Part shown: positions 26,538 through 35,493 of the stretch, piece by piece
Position numbering within the stretch: position 1 is the stretch's first letter
Layout of the letters: each line of letters opens with the position of its first letter
DNA from: Thalassovita mediterranea
Lineage (GTDB): Bacteria; Pseudomonadota; Alphaproteobacteria; Rhodobacterales; Rhodobacteraceae
Reading direction: 5' to 3'
Length of the DNA: 64,000 nucleotides
Assembly (NCBI RefSeq): GCF_001458435.1
Contig: NZ_CYSF01000017.1
Span: 1-64,000, forward strand
Position numbers and translations under genes: made by a program
The notes under the pieces: generated by a model
Told to the model about the DNA's origin: nothing
Databases searched by the model: none
Seen by the model: the letters and a program-made list of their open reading frames with translations, nothing else

Positions 26538-28730
26538 ATGCAAAACTCCACGTCCAGCGATATTCCCCTGACCCGTGATCTGGTGCTGATCGGCGGCGGC
26601 CACACCCATGCGCTGGTCTTGCGGATGATGGGCATGCGCCCCCTGCCCGGCCTGCGCATCACGGTAATCAACCCCGGCCCGACCGCGCCTTACACGGGTA
26701 TGCTGCCTGGCCATATCGCTGGCGACTATACGCAGGACGAGTTGGAGATTGACCTGATCCAACTGGCCCGTTTCGCCGGTGCGCGTGTGATCCTTGGCGC
26801 AGCGGATCACATTGATCCTGTTGCCAAAACCGTACACGTCACAGGGCATGGGGTGATCGCTTATGATGTGGCCTCGGTCGATATCGGCATCACTTCTGAT
26901 CTGCCTAAACTGCCGGGCTTTACCGACCATGCCGTGCCCGCCAAACCGCTGGCACGATACGCCGCCGTATGGCGCGACTATCTGGCCGCAGCGCAGGACG
27001 CGGGCCACGCTGGCCCCGTCGCGGTGATTGGCGGCGGTGTTGCGGGCGTGGAACTGGCGCTGACCATGGCGCATGGTTTGCGCCAAGCCACCGGTCAGGC
27101 GGATGTCACCGTGCTGGAGGCGCAGGATCATCTGACCGGCACCAGCGAAGCGACCCGCAAAGCGCTGAGCGCGAAACTGGATCAGGCAGGCGTCAAGGTC
27201 TGGAGCGGCGCAGAAATCGCCGAGATGACACCCGAAGGCCCGCGCTTGACGAATGGCGCGATCGTCCCAGCCAAACTAACCATCGGCGCCGCAGGTGCCA
27301 CCCCGCATCCGTGGCTGACAAAGACCGCGCTGCCGCTGCAAGACGGCTTCATCAAGGTCGGCGCAACCCTGCAGGTTGAGGGGCACGAAGACCTCTTTGC
27401 CAGTGGTGACTGTGCCCACCTGATGCACGCCCCGCGCCCCAAGGCAGGTGTTTTTGCCGTCCGCGCCGCGCCTGTGCTACGCGACAACCTTGAGGCCCGT
27501 TTGATCGGCACCGCGCTGCGCCGGTTTGAGCCGCAGAAGAACTATCTGAAGCTGATCGCATTGGGTGGAAAATCAGCCCTCGCAGAACGTTGGGGACGCC
27601 CCATCAGCGGCCCGCTGTTGTGGCGATGGAAGGATCGGATCGACCGGACCTTTATGGCGCAGTTCAAGGATCTGCCTGTTATGGAGGCGCCCCCCGCCCC
27701 CAAAACCGCAGCGCTTGGTGTGGCAGACGAACTGTCCGGTGGCCGCCCTGTCTGTGCGGGCTGCGGATCCAAGGTTGGGCCCGGAACGCTCAGCGCGGCG
27801 CTGCAATCGCTACCCCGTCAGGCGCACAAGGATGTGGTGCAGGGCGCGGGCGATGATGCGGCGGTGTTGCAGATGGGGGAAGTGACGCAGGTCATTTCTA
27901 CCGATCATCTGCGCGCCTTCAGCCATGATCCGGCGCTGATGGCCCGGATCGCGGCGGTGCATGCGCTTGGCGATATCTGGTCGATGGGCGCACGCCCCCA
28001 ATCTGCACTGGCGCAAATCATCCTGCCGCGGATGTCCCCCACCCTGCAGGAACGCACGCTGAAAGAGGTGATGGCACATGCCGGAGCCATCTTTGCCGAT
28101 GCAGGCGCCGAAGTGGTCGGCGGCCACACAACGCAAGGCGCGGAAATGACTATCGGGTTTACCGTCACCGGCACCTTGGCCAAGGGGCGGCAGCCGATCG
28201 CCCTATCCGGTGCCCGCGCAGGGGACGCGCTGATCCTGACCCGCCCGATTGGCAGCGGCACGCTGCTGGCCGCAGAAATGCAGGGGCGCGCCAATGGCCG
28301 TCATGTGGCCGCGATGCTCCGCCAGATGGCAGAGCCGCAAATGGTCGCCGCGCCGCTGTTGGCAGAGGCGCACGCCATGACCGATGTGACAGGCTTTGGT
28401 CTGGCGGGCCATTTGAAAGAGATATGTGAGGCGTCGGGCACAGGTGCAGAACTGTGGGTGAAAGCGCTGCCGCTTTATGAGGGGGCAGAAGAACTGGCGG
28501 CCTCTGGCGTCACATCTACGCTGTTTGAGGCGAACCTAACATACGCCCCCGTACAGAACGCCACCGGCCCGCGCGGCATGTTGCTGCATGATCCGCAGAC
28601 CGCAGGCGGGATGCTGGCAGCGGTGGCGGCGGAACAGGCCGACGACATACTGCACCGTATGGCAGAGGCAGGCGTGCCCGCCCGCCAGATCGGCACCATC
28701 GTGCCGGGGGATCAGATCAGCTGTCGGTGA
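26538..28730 (+). CDS. selD: NDH-2-like flavoprotein fused to selenophosphate synthase SelD
   Basis: 730 residues in two modules. Residues about 12-385 are an FAD/NAD(P)H oxidoreductase of the NDH-2/sulfide-quinone reductase type (LVLIGGGHTHALVLRMM, VAVIGGGVAGVELALTMA, LFASGDCAH). Residues about 395-730 are SelD, making selenophosphate from selenide and ATP: CAGCGSKVGP holds the catalytic Cys and Lys, followed by GAGDDAAVL, HALGDIWSMGA and TDVTGFGLAGHL. The second Cys of the E. coli GCGCK motif is Ser here. Such fusions are known in bacteria; the flavoprotein role is unproven. Convergent with mnmH, 6 bases apart. Confidence 0.94.
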   Translation: MQNSTSSDIPLTRDLVLIGGGHTHALVLRMMGMRPLPGLRITVINPGPTAPYTGMLPGHIAGDYTQDELEIDLIQLARFAGARVILGAADHIDPVAKTVHVTGHGVIAYDVASVDIGITSDLPKLPGFTDHAVPAKPLARYAAVWRDYLAAAQDAGHAGPVAVIGGGVAGVELALTMAHGLRQATGQADVTVLEAQDHLTGTSEATRKALSAKLDQAGVKVWSGAEIAEMTPEGPRLTNGAIVPAKLTIGAAGATPHPWLTKTALPLQDGFIKVGATLQVEGHEDLFASGDCAHLMHAPRPKAGVFAVRAAPVLRDNLEARLIGTALRRFEPQKNYLKLIALGGKSALAERWGRPISGPLLWRWKDRIDRTFMAQFKDLPVMEAPPAPKTAALGVADELSGGRPVCAGCGSKVGPGTLSAALQSLPRQAHKDVVQGAGDDAAVLQMGEVTQVISTDHLRAFSHDPALMARIAAVHALGDIWSMGARPQSALAQIILPRMSPTLQERTLKEVMAHAGAIFADAGAEVVGGHTTQGAEMTIGFTVTGTLAKGRQPIALSGARAGDALILTRPIGSGTLLAAEMQGRANGRHVAAMLRQMAEPQMVAAPLLAEAHAMTDVTGFGLAGHLKEICEASGTGAELWVKALPLYEGAEELAASGVTSTLFEANLTYAPVQNATGPRGMLLHDPQTAGGMLAAVAAEQADDILHRMAEAGVPARQIGTIVPGDQISCR

Positions 28731-28736
28731 AGGGCT

Positions 28737-29804
28737 TCACCCCTCCGCCGACGCATTGAACTCCATCGCCAACACTTGCTGTGCCACCGCAAACAGCTCC
28801 GCTCGGCCCATCCCTGCCAGCTCAATCACTGCCAGCGGATCACGCGCCCGCCGCGTGGCGCGCGCATAACTCGGGTCATAGTGCTGCGCGACCAGTTCTG
28901 CCGCCAAGGCCTGATGATCACCGCCTAGGGCCATTGCCTGCCATCGCTCTACCAGTTCATGTCCGTGAAACGGCACCAGATGGGACAACCGCGCCTGCAA
29001 TTCGGCCATGTCGGCAACCACATCCCCGTAGCTACCCGCCAGATACTGCGCGCGTGCCGCCAGCGGGGCCTCTAGCCGGATATGATCCGCGCGCAGCATC
29101 GCCTGCCACAGACTGGGCGGCAGACGCAGACGGCCAATCTTGGCGCTTTCTGCCTCGACAAACACCGGACGGGCCAGATCCATGCCGACCAACGCCATGG
29201 CCAGACGGCTTTCAAACGTCTTCTGACTGGGTTGCCCGCCCGCCTGTCCACCAAGCAGCGATCCGCGATGCTGCGCCAGCGCCTCCAGATCCAGAACCTG
29301 CGCGCCCTGCGCCGCCAGTTCTGCCAAGAGCGCAGTTTTGCCCGTACCCGTGCCGCCATCAATCAACACCAGCTGATCCGGCAAGGGCGCGTCGTAAAGC
29401 ATCTGCACCACCAAACGACGATAGGATTTATAACCGCCCTCAATCAAGCTAACCCGCCAGCCGATTTGATGCAGGATCGACGCGAACGACCCCGAACGCT
29501 GCCCACCGCGCCAGCAATAAACCAACGGTCGCCAGCCACCGGGGCGATCTGCCAGCGCGGTTTCCAAATGCCGCGCCGCGTTTTTCGCGACCAAGGCAGC
29601 ACCCACTTTGCGCGCCTTAAACGGATCCTCTTGCACGTAGATCGTGCCCACCTCAGCCCGTTCTGCATCACTAAACACCGGCAAGGACATGGCCCCCGGA
29701 AGGTGGTCATCGGCAAACTCTGCCGGGGCACGGACGTCGATAATATCGTCAAAACCCGCCGCCTTGATATCCGCAAGACAAGAGAAGGTGACCCGATCAA
29801 CCAT
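28737..29804 (-). CDS. mnmH: tRNA 2-selenouridine synthase MnmH (SelU)
   Basis: 355 residues. The start ATG 29804 has GAAAGGA upstream; an in-frame extension to 29894 has no comparable site. The N-terminal rhodanese domain (about 5-125) carries the active Cys in VYCWRGGQRSGS, the usual C-W-R-G-G motif. The C-terminal half has a P-loop (DGGTGTGKTALLAELAA, about 145-161). The enzyme replaces sulfur of 2-thiouridine at the tRNA wobble position with selenium from selenophosphate. It pairs logically with the convergent selD; no selA or selB is visible in the window. Confidence 0.95.
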   Translation of the reverse strand: MVDRVTFSCLADIKAAGFDDIIDVRAPAEFADDHLPGAMSLPVFSDAERAEVGTIYVQEDPFKARKVGAALVAKNAARHLETALADRPGGWRPLVYCWRGGQRSGSFASILHQIGWRVSLIEGGYKSYRRLVVQMLYDAPLPDQLVLIDGGTGTGKTALLAELAAQGAQVLDLEALAQHRGSLLGGQAGGQPSQKTFESRLAMALVGMDLARPVFVEAESAKIGRLRLPPSLWQAMLRADHIRLEAPLAARAQYLAGSYGDVVADMAELQARLSHLVPFHGHELVERWQAMALGGDHQALAAELVAQHYDPSYARATRRARDPLAVIELAGMGRAELFAVAQQVLAMEFNASAEG

Positions 29805-29916
29805 GCGACGTCCTTTCGCAGAGATGTGTGAATTCACCCTATTTCTAATGGCTTGCGCTTCAATTCTCCAGCATCTTGAAGGACACTTGCGCAAAAACTT
29901 TAAACCTGATTGAAAA

Positions 29917-29948
29917 AGTCAACTTGACTATCCCAAGTGATTTAGTCA
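29917..29948 (+). promoter_or_regulatory. Candidate operator and promoter of the hemP-imelysin locus
   Basis: The 13-base palindrome AGTCAA-C-TTGACT lies at 29917-29929, with a further AGTCA half at 29944-29948, so TGACT/AGTCA halves also form an inverted pair. TTGACT could serve as a -35 element. It sits in the divergent region between mnmH and the iron-uptake genes, about 90 bases before the first ORF. An iron regulator (Irr, RirA/IscR-like or Fur-like) is the natural candidate, but the family cannot be told from this alone. Confidence 0.4.
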
Positions 29949-30016
29949 GAAAAGCCGCAGTCTAGCCATCCGCACCGCGGTAGCCCGAATCCATTGAAAC
30001 CTTGGGATTGATTGAC

Positions 30017-30196
30017 ATGCGACAAATCGCTTCCTCTCTGGCTGGCCGCCCCGCTCATCACCGCGCGAACCGCAGCGCTGACCGCCCGCTCTTGCTGTCG
30101 ATCCTTTCCGAAACCGGCATTTTCGACACTGGCCTGTCCGACAGCTATTCGCTGGAACGGATGATTGACCGGCTCGACCAACGGGAGACCCTGTGA
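30017..30196 (+). CDS. Small protein upstream of hemP, unknown
   Basis: A 59-residue basic protein from ATG 30017 (an in-frame TTG at 30002 is possible). The N-terminal half is Arg/His-rich (GRPAHHRANRSADRP); the C-terminal half is amphipathic (SDSYSLERMIDRLDQRETL). No cysteine motif, no membrane helix. Its stop overlaps the hemP start (TGATG), suggesting coupled translation. It could be a regulator or a translated leader; neither can be shown. Confidence 0.5.
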   Translation: MRQIASSLAGRPAHHRANRSADRPLLLSILSETGIFDTGLSDSYSLERMIDRLDQRETL

Positions 30197-30369
30197 TGAC
30201 CACCATGCAAATGAACCAAACCGGCTCCACTTCGATTGAGCTGCCCACCCTGCCAACGCACCGTGCCGAAGACCTGACCCAAGGCGGCAATCAGGCGCTG
30301 ATCGTGCTGAACGATCAAGTCTACAGCCTGCGCATCACCCGCGCTGGCAAGCTGATCCTGACCAAATAA
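30196..30369 (+). CDS. hemP: Hemin uptake protein HemP
   Basis: A 57-residue protein with the HemP C-terminal pattern: ALIVLNDQVYSLRITRAGKLILTK, compared with the family ending YxLRxTxxGKLILTK. HemP proteins are very small, often Fur/Irr-controlled, and required for heme-receptor expression or heme utilisation in some bacteria. ATG 30196 overlaps the previous stop. Its company with imelysins supports an iron-starvation locus. The imelysin gene follows after 69 bases. Confidence 0.9.
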   Translation: MTTMQMNQTGSTSIELPTLPTHRAEDLTQGGNQALIVLNDQVYSLRITRAGKLILTK

Positions 30370-30438
30370 ACCATCGCAGCCCAACGTGGCCGCGCCCATC
30401 ATTTAACAAACCGACATACCAACTAAGGACAGTCCGAT

Positions 30439-31704
30439 ATGAAAACCACCTACCTGAGCACCTCTGTGCTGGCACTGACGCTGGGCACCTCCGCCCTTGC
30501 AGAGGCCCCGAGTGCCAAAGCGGTTCTGGAAAACTACGCCAACATCGCCGAGGCAAAATATCAGGACAGCCTGATCACCGCCAAAGCGCTGCAGGCCGCA
30601 GTTGACGCGCTGATCGCTTCGCCTTCGGACGAGACCCTGAAAGCAGCGAAAGACGCCTGGCTGGCATCGCGCAACCCGTACCAGCAGACCGAAGTTTACC
30701 GCTTCGGTAACGCCATCGTTGATGACTGGGAAGGCAAGGTTAACGCATGGCCGCTGGACGAAGGTCTGATCGACTATGTTGACGCCTCCTACGGCCTGTC
30801 GGAAGAAAACGACTACGCCGCGCTGAACGTTGTTGCGACCCCCGTTTTCACCCTGTCGGGCACCGAAGTCGACGCAACCAACATCACCCCTGAACTGCTG
30901 GAAGCAACCCTGCACGAAGCAGACGGTGTTGAGGCAAACGTGGCCACCGGCTACCACGCCATCGAATTTCTGCTGTGGGGTCAGGACCTGAACGGCCACG
31001 GCGCTGGCGCGGGCAACCGTCCGGCAACCGATTTCGCCAAAGGTGACGCCTGCACCGGTGGCAACTGTGATCGTCGTGCCGCCTACCTGAAGGCAGCGAC
31101 CGATCTGCTGGTTTCCGATCTGGAATTCATGGCGGGTGCATGGGCAGAAGGCGGCGAAGGCCGCGCAACTGTCATGGCCAATGAAAACGACGGTCTGGTT
31201 GCCATGCTGACCGGCATGGGTTCGCTGTCCTACGGTGAACAGGCCGGTGAGCGTATGCGCCTTGGCCTGATGCTGAACGATCCCGAGGAAGAGCATGATT
31301 GCTTCTCCGACAACACCCACAACAGCCACTACTACGACGGCAAAGGCATCCAGAACGTCTATCTGGGCAGCTACACCCGCGTTGACGGCACCGTTGTTTC
31401 CGGCGCCTCGCTGTCCGATCTGGTGAAAGCCAAAGACGCAGCGCTGGATGCGGAAATGACTGGCAAGCTGGACGTGACCATGGCCGCTCTGGGCAAAATG
31501 AAGGACGCAGCCGACAACGGTTTCGCCTATGACCAGATGCTGGAACGCGGCAACGCCGAAGGCGAAGCACTGATCATGGGTGGCGTAAACGGTCTGGTTG
31601 ATCAAACCAAATCGATCGAGCGCGTTGTTGCTGTGCTGGGCCTGAACCAGCTGGAATTTGAAGGTTCCGACAGCCTCGACAACCCCAAGGCTGTGTTTGA
31701 ATAA
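30439..31704 (+). CDS. Imelysin-family periplasmic iron-regulated protein
   Basis: 421 residues with a signal peptide (STSVLALTLGTSALAE, cleavage near residue 21). The imelysin GxHxxE motif is intact as GYHAIEFLLWGQDLNGHG (about residue 173). A Cys pair (CTGGNC) and the His-rich HDCFSDNTHNSHYYDG are typical of the IrpA/M75 group. Imelysins are periplasmic or outer-membrane iron-uptake factors; the motif is a likely metal site, and peptidase activity is doubtful. It heads a conserved-looking set of imelysin, di-heme protein, imelysin and DUF1513. Confidence 0.93.
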   Translation: MKTTYLSTSVLALTLGTSALAEAPSAKAVLENYANIAEAKYQDSLITAKALQAAVDALIASPSDETLKAAKDAWLASRNPYQQTEVYRFGNAIVDDWEGKVNAWPLDEGLIDYVDASYGLSEENDYAALNVVATPVFTLSGTEVDATNITPELLEATLHEADGVEANVATGYHAIEFLLWGQDLNGHGAGAGNRPATDFAKGDACTGGNCDRRAAYLKAATDLLVSDLEFMAGAWAEGGEGRATVMANENDGLVAMLTGMGSLSYGEQAGERMRLGLMLNDPEEEHDCFSDNTHNSHYYDGKGIQNVYLGSYTRVDGTVVSGASLSDLVKAKDAALDAEMTGKLDVTMAALGKMKDAADNGFAYDQMLERGNAEGEALIMGGVNGLVDQTKSIERVVAVLGLNQLEFEGSDSLDNPKAVFE

Positions 31705-31716
31705 ACACATAGAAAC

Positions 31717-31747
31717 AGGTCGGCTGCGGATCTCCGTGGCCGACCTT
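31717..31747 (+). terminator. Hairpin after the first imelysin gene
   Basis: AGGTCGGC (31717-31724) pairs with GCCGACCT (31739-31746), with an inner CGGA/TCCG stem. There is no T-run. Partial termination or transcript stabilisation would favour the first imelysin over the following genes. Confidence 0.5.
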
Positions 31748-31848
31748 GTGCCGCGTTGGCATCCCTCGCTTTGTCAATTGCGGCACGCCCCTGCCCAGCC
31801 ACCTGCGCATATCCTTTCCGATCACGCGCCCCGCTACGGTTACAAAAC

Positions 31849-33381
31849 ATGTTCTTGCGCCCCACGCCGCATGCCCCGCTTGCCGCTCTTTTCCTGACAA
31901 CAACGATTGCCCTGCCCGCAATGGCCGTGGACCTGTCGCAGGATCTGCACCTGTCGCTGCAGCCGCGCACCACGGCAGAGGCCGCGCGCATCGACGCTGT
32001 GCGTCAGGCCCCAACAGATTTCACCACCCCTCAGCCGTTTGAGACCTTAAGCGCAGGGCGCGCCACAGTGGCCATCGCACCGGATGAAAAGGTCTTGTCT
32101 CACCCAGCAGCAAGCCTAGACGAAACGCTGGATTTCGAACTGGGCCGGTCGCTGTTTGAAAAACTGTGGGTGGCGGCGCCGTCCTCCACCCGTGCCTCTG
32201 ACGGGTTGGGGCCGATCTATAACGCGCGCGCCTGTTCGGGGTGCCACATCAACGATGGTCGCGGCCACGCGCCATCGTCGCCGCAAGATGATGCGAAGAG
32301 TTTTGCGCTGAAGCTGTCCATTCCCGCGCCTTTGGACGATCGGATGAGCGAGATTGAGGGCTGGATCGCCACCCAGCCGGAACCGAATTATGGCAGCCAG
32401 ATACAGGATTTCGCCACCGCCACCGTAGGCGCCGAGGCGCAGATCATTGTCACCTACAACCCACATCCGGTGACGCTGGGCGATGGCACCGTGGTCACCT
32501 TGCGCCGTCCTGATGTGTCGCTGACCCAAATGACGCACGGGGCGCTGCATGATGACGTGATGCTCAGCCCGCGCATCGCACCGCCCCTTGCCGGTCTGGG
32601 CCTGATTGAGGCGATCCCTGCCGCCGATATTCTGGCGCTAGCGGACCCTGAGGATGCAGATGGCAACGGCATTTCGGGCCGCGCAGCTGTGGCATGGTCG
32701 GTCGAACATGACACATGGATGCTGGGCCGGTTTGGCCACAAGGCCACGCAACCCACCGTGCGCCAACAGGTGGCTGGCGCGCTGAGCACCGATCTGGGCC
32801 TATCCACCCCGCTGTTCCCCGCACCGTGGGGCGATTGCACAGAGGCGCAAACCGATTGCCGTACGGCACCGCATGGCGATCAGGACGTGCGCGTGCACGA
32901 GGTGGACGATATCGGGCTGGATCTGATGACGCTTTACACCGCGAACCTTGGCGTGCCGGAACGGCGCAATGCCGCCGCGCCCCCCGTGCTGCGTGGCAAA
33001 GAGATCTTCCATACCGCAGGCTGCGCTGACTGCCATACGCCCAGTTTTGTCACCCACCGCTTGCCCGATCAGCCAGAACGCTCTTTCCAACTGATCTGGC
33101 CCTATTCCGATTTCCTGTTGCATGACATGGGCGATGGCCTTAGGGACAGCCGCCCTGAGGGTCTGGCAACAGAACGGGAATGGCGCACCCCGCCGCTTTG
33201 GGGTATTGGTCTGGCGCAGACCGCCTCGGCCGAGGCTGGGTTCCTGCATGACGGCCGTGCCCGCACCCTGATGGAAGCTGTGCTTTGGCATGGCGGCGAA
33301 GCAGCGGCATCGCAGGCCCATGTGCGCCAATTGAATGAAACCGACCGGGCGGCTTTGATCGCCTTTTTGGAAAGCCTTTGA
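31849..33381 (+). CDS. Di-heme c-type oxidoreductase (DHOR / DUF1111 family)
   Basis: 510 residues from ATG 31849, chosen because a signal peptide (PLAALFLTTTIALPAMAV) starts there. Two c-type heme sites are visible: ACSGCHIND (about residue 126) and GCADCHTPS (about 391). The DUF1111 layout, with the second heme in a MauG/peroxidase-like domain, ends with TPPLWGIGLAQT and LHDGRARTLMEAVLWHGGEA. It recurs beside imelysins in iron-uptake loci; a redox role on iron in the periplasm is plausible but unproven. It ends one base before the next gene. Confidence 0.9.
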   Translation: MFLRPTPHAPLAALFLTTTIALPAMAVDLSQDLHLSLQPRTTAEAARIDAVRQAPTDFTTPQPFETLSAGRATVAIAPDEKVLSHPAASLDETLDFELGRSLFEKLWVAAPSSTRASDGLGPIYNARACSGCHINDGRGHAPSSPQDDAKSFALKLSIPAPLDDRMSEIEGWIATQPEPNYGSQIQDFATATVGAEAQIIVTYNPHPVTLGDGTVVTLRRPDVSLTQMTHGALHDDVMLSPRIAPPLAGLGLIEAIPAADILALADPEDADGNGISGRAAVAWSVEHDTWMLGRFGHKATQPTVRQQVAGALSTDLGLSTPLFPAPWGDCTEAQTDCRTAPHGDQDVRVHEVDDIGLDLMTLYTANLGVPERRNAAAPPVLRGKEIFHTAGCADCHTPSFVTHRLPDQPERSFQLIWPYSDFLLHDMGDGLRDSRPEGLATEREWRTPPLWGIGLAQTASAEAGFLHDGRARTLMEAVLWHGGEAAASQAHVRQLNETDRAALIAFLESL

Positions 33382-33382
33382 A

Positions 33383-34402
33383 ATGTTGAAACCCTTTGCC
33401 ACCGCTCTTGCCCTGCTGCTGCCAGCAACGCTGACAGCCCAGCCTGCGCCGGAACGGGTGGGATTGGTGGATCGGGTTCTGGATCAACACATCCTGCCGG
33501 GTTTTGACGATCTGGCCAAAGCAACCAGCCAATTGGCGATGGTTGCGGCACAAAACTGCAGCCCCGACAATGAGGATCTGCGCGAAGCCTACGGCCGTGC
33601 CTTTGATGCATGGGTGCGCGTCAGCCACCTGCGGTTTGGCCCGAGCGAGGTGCAGAACCGCGCGTTTGCGCTGGCCTTCTGGCCCGATCCGCGCAACAAA
33701 ACCCCCAAGGCACTGGCACGCCTGCTGGCCGATCAGGATGTCGCCCTACTGGCGCCTGAGGAATACACCGAATTAAGCATCGCCGCGCGCGGGTTCTACG
33801 CGCTGGAATACCTTCTGTATGAACCGCAGCTGCAACAACCTGCCGCCTACGCCTGTGCGCTGGTGCAGGCGGGCAGCGCCGATATCGCGCGACTGTCGGC
33901 GGCGATCAATGCGGATTGGGCAGATTATGCCGACCTGATGCGCGCGCCCCATGCAGATGGCCCCTACAAAACCAATGCCGAGGCCACGCAAGAACTGTTC
34001 AAAGCGCTGCTGACAGGCCTGCAGTTCACCACCGACATGCGCCTTGGCCGTCCGCTGGGCACATTTGATCGTCCCCGCCCCAAAAGGGCCGAGGCGCGCC
34101 GGTCGCAGCGCAGCACACGCCATATCGCGCTGGCGGTGGATGAGTTGGAAGAGCTGGCGCTGATGCTGGCCCGCGAAGGGTCGGGCCTGCAGGCGGAACT
34201 GGCGGTGGCGTTTGAGGATACGCATCAGGCGATCGATGCCATCGACAGCCCTGATCTGTCCTCGGTCGCCACACCCTTTGGCTGGTTGCAGGCCGACATC
34301 GTGCGCCTGAACCTGCATAGCCGCATTACCGAAGAACTGATGCCCCCCTTGGGCGAAGAGTTGGGCGTGCCCGCCGGGTTCAACGCACTGGACGGGGATT
34401 GA
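33383..34402 (+). CDS. Second imelysin-family protein with altered metal motif
   Basis: 339 residues with a signal peptide (PFATALALLLPATLTAQ). The imelysin fold is recognisable by VSHLRFGPSE and by ARGFYALEYLLYEPQL, which is the position of GxHxxE. The His is replaced by Tyr (GFYALEY), so this paralogue cannot bind metal the same way. It is shorter than the first imelysin. ATG 33383 follows the previous stop directly, so the two are co-translated; the DUF1513 gene follows after 4 bases. Confidence 0.88.
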   Translation: MLKPFATALALLLPATLTAQPAPERVGLVDRVLDQHILPGFDDLAKATSQLAMVAAQNCSPDNEDLREAYGRAFDAWVRVSHLRFGPSEVQNRAFALAFWPDPRNKTPKALARLLADQDVALLAPEEYTELSIAARGFYALEYLLYEPQLQQPAAYACALVQAGSADIARLSAAINADWADYADLMRAPHADGPYKTNAEATQELFKALLTGLQFTTDMRLGRPLGTFDRPRPKRAEARRSQRSTRHIALAVDELEELALMLAREGSGLQAELAVAFEDTHQAIDAIDSPDLSSVATPFGWLQADIVRLNLHSRITEELMPPLGEELGVPAGFNALDGD

Positions 34403-34406
34403 TCCC

Positions 34407-35480
34407 ATGCTGGCAGGATCGCGGCGGGGATTTCTGGCGGGCCTCTTGGCCAGCAGCATGACACCGGCGATCAGCTGGGCCAGCGTCGGCGCCCCGCAGT
34501 ATCTGTCGGCAGCGAAGACGCCTGATGGTACCTTTCGCATCTATGGCCTGAATGGGACGGGGCAAATCCTCTTTGACCACCCCCTGCCCGGTCGCGGCCA
34601 CGCCGCCTGCGCCCATCCCACACGGGCCGAGGCCGTGGCCTTTGCCCGTCGCCCCGGCACCTTTGCCCATGTGATCAACTGTCAGGATGGCGAAGTTCTG
34701 GCGGAACTGCACAGCCCCGAGGGTCGCCATTTCATGGGCCACGGCGTCTTTGATCTGGGCGGTGATCTGTTGCTGACGCCTGAGAACGATTATGAGGCTG
34801 GGGAGGGTCGCATCGCCATCTGGGATCGCCGTCAGGGCTATCGCCGCGTGGGCGATCTGCCCTCTGGCGGGGTTGGGCCGCATGATATGCAACGCCTGCC
34901 CGGTCAGGATCGTTTCGTCATTGCCAATGGCGGCATCGACACCCACCCCGAAAGCGGCCGCAGCCCGCTGAACCTGCCCACCATGCGTTCTAATCTGGCG
35001 CTGATGGATCTGAAGGGCGGGTTAGAGGTGACAGAGCTGGAAATTGACCTGCGCCTCAACTCCATCCGTCATCTGGCGGTGCGCGCTGACGGGCTGATCG
35101 GTTTTGCGATGCAATGGCAGGGCAAGGATGGACAGCATCCGCCGCTCTTGGGTCTGATGCGCGCGGGCGAAGCGCCACGTCTGCTCAGCGCACCTAAGGC
35201 GCTGCATCAAGGGATGCAGAACTACGCAGGCTCCATCGCGTTCAGCGGCAACGGACGGCTGGTCGCTATCACCTCACCACGCGGCAATGCGGTGCAATTG
35301 TTTGATGCGGCGACAGGCGCGTTTGTGCGGCAGGTGGATGAGGTGGATGTGTGCGGTCTATCAGCCTCTGGTGACGGTTTTATCGCCACATCTGGCACGG
35401 GTGTGATCCGCACTATCGGGGACGAGACGGCGCCGGTGCAGCATGAACTGGCGTTTGATAACCACCTGATCGCGGTTTGA
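34407..35480 (+). CDS. DUF1513 protein, Tat-exported beta-propeller-like
   Basis: 357 residues. The N-terminus SRRGFLAGLLASSMTPAISWAS is a twin-arginine-type signal, so folding before export, perhaps with a cofactor, is suggested. The rest consists of repeated beta-rich segments (GHGVFDLGGDLLLTPEND, GGVGPHDMQRLPG, NYAGSIAFSGNGRLVAITSPRG) like a six- or seven-bladed propeller. DUF1513 occurs with imelysins; its function is not known. It is last in the iron locus. Confidence 0.85.
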   Translation: MLAGSRRGFLAGLLASSMTPAISWASVGAPQYLSAAKTPDGTFRIYGLNGTGQILFDHPLPGRGHAACAHPTRAEAVAFARRPGTFAHVINCQDGEVLAELHSPEGRHFMGHGVFDLGGDLLLTPENDYEAGEGRIAIWDRRQGYRRVGDLPSGGVGPHDMQRLPGQDRFVIANGGIDTHPESGRSPLNLPTMRSNLALMDLKGGLEVTELEIDLRLNSIRHLAVRADGLIGFAMQWQGKDGQHPPLLGLMRAGEAPRLLSAPKALHQGMQNYAGSIAFSGNGRLVAITSPRGNAVQLFDAATGAFVRQVDEVDVCGLSASGDGFIATSGTGVIRTIGDETAPVQHELAFDNHLIAV

Positions 35481-35493
35481 AGGCCGAAACAGA

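Noticed and set aside
30403-31710. A 435-codon minus-strand frame across the first imelysin gene
   Set aside because: It is the reverse shadow of a well-supported exported protein; Val/Gly/Gln-rich, with no domain pattern.
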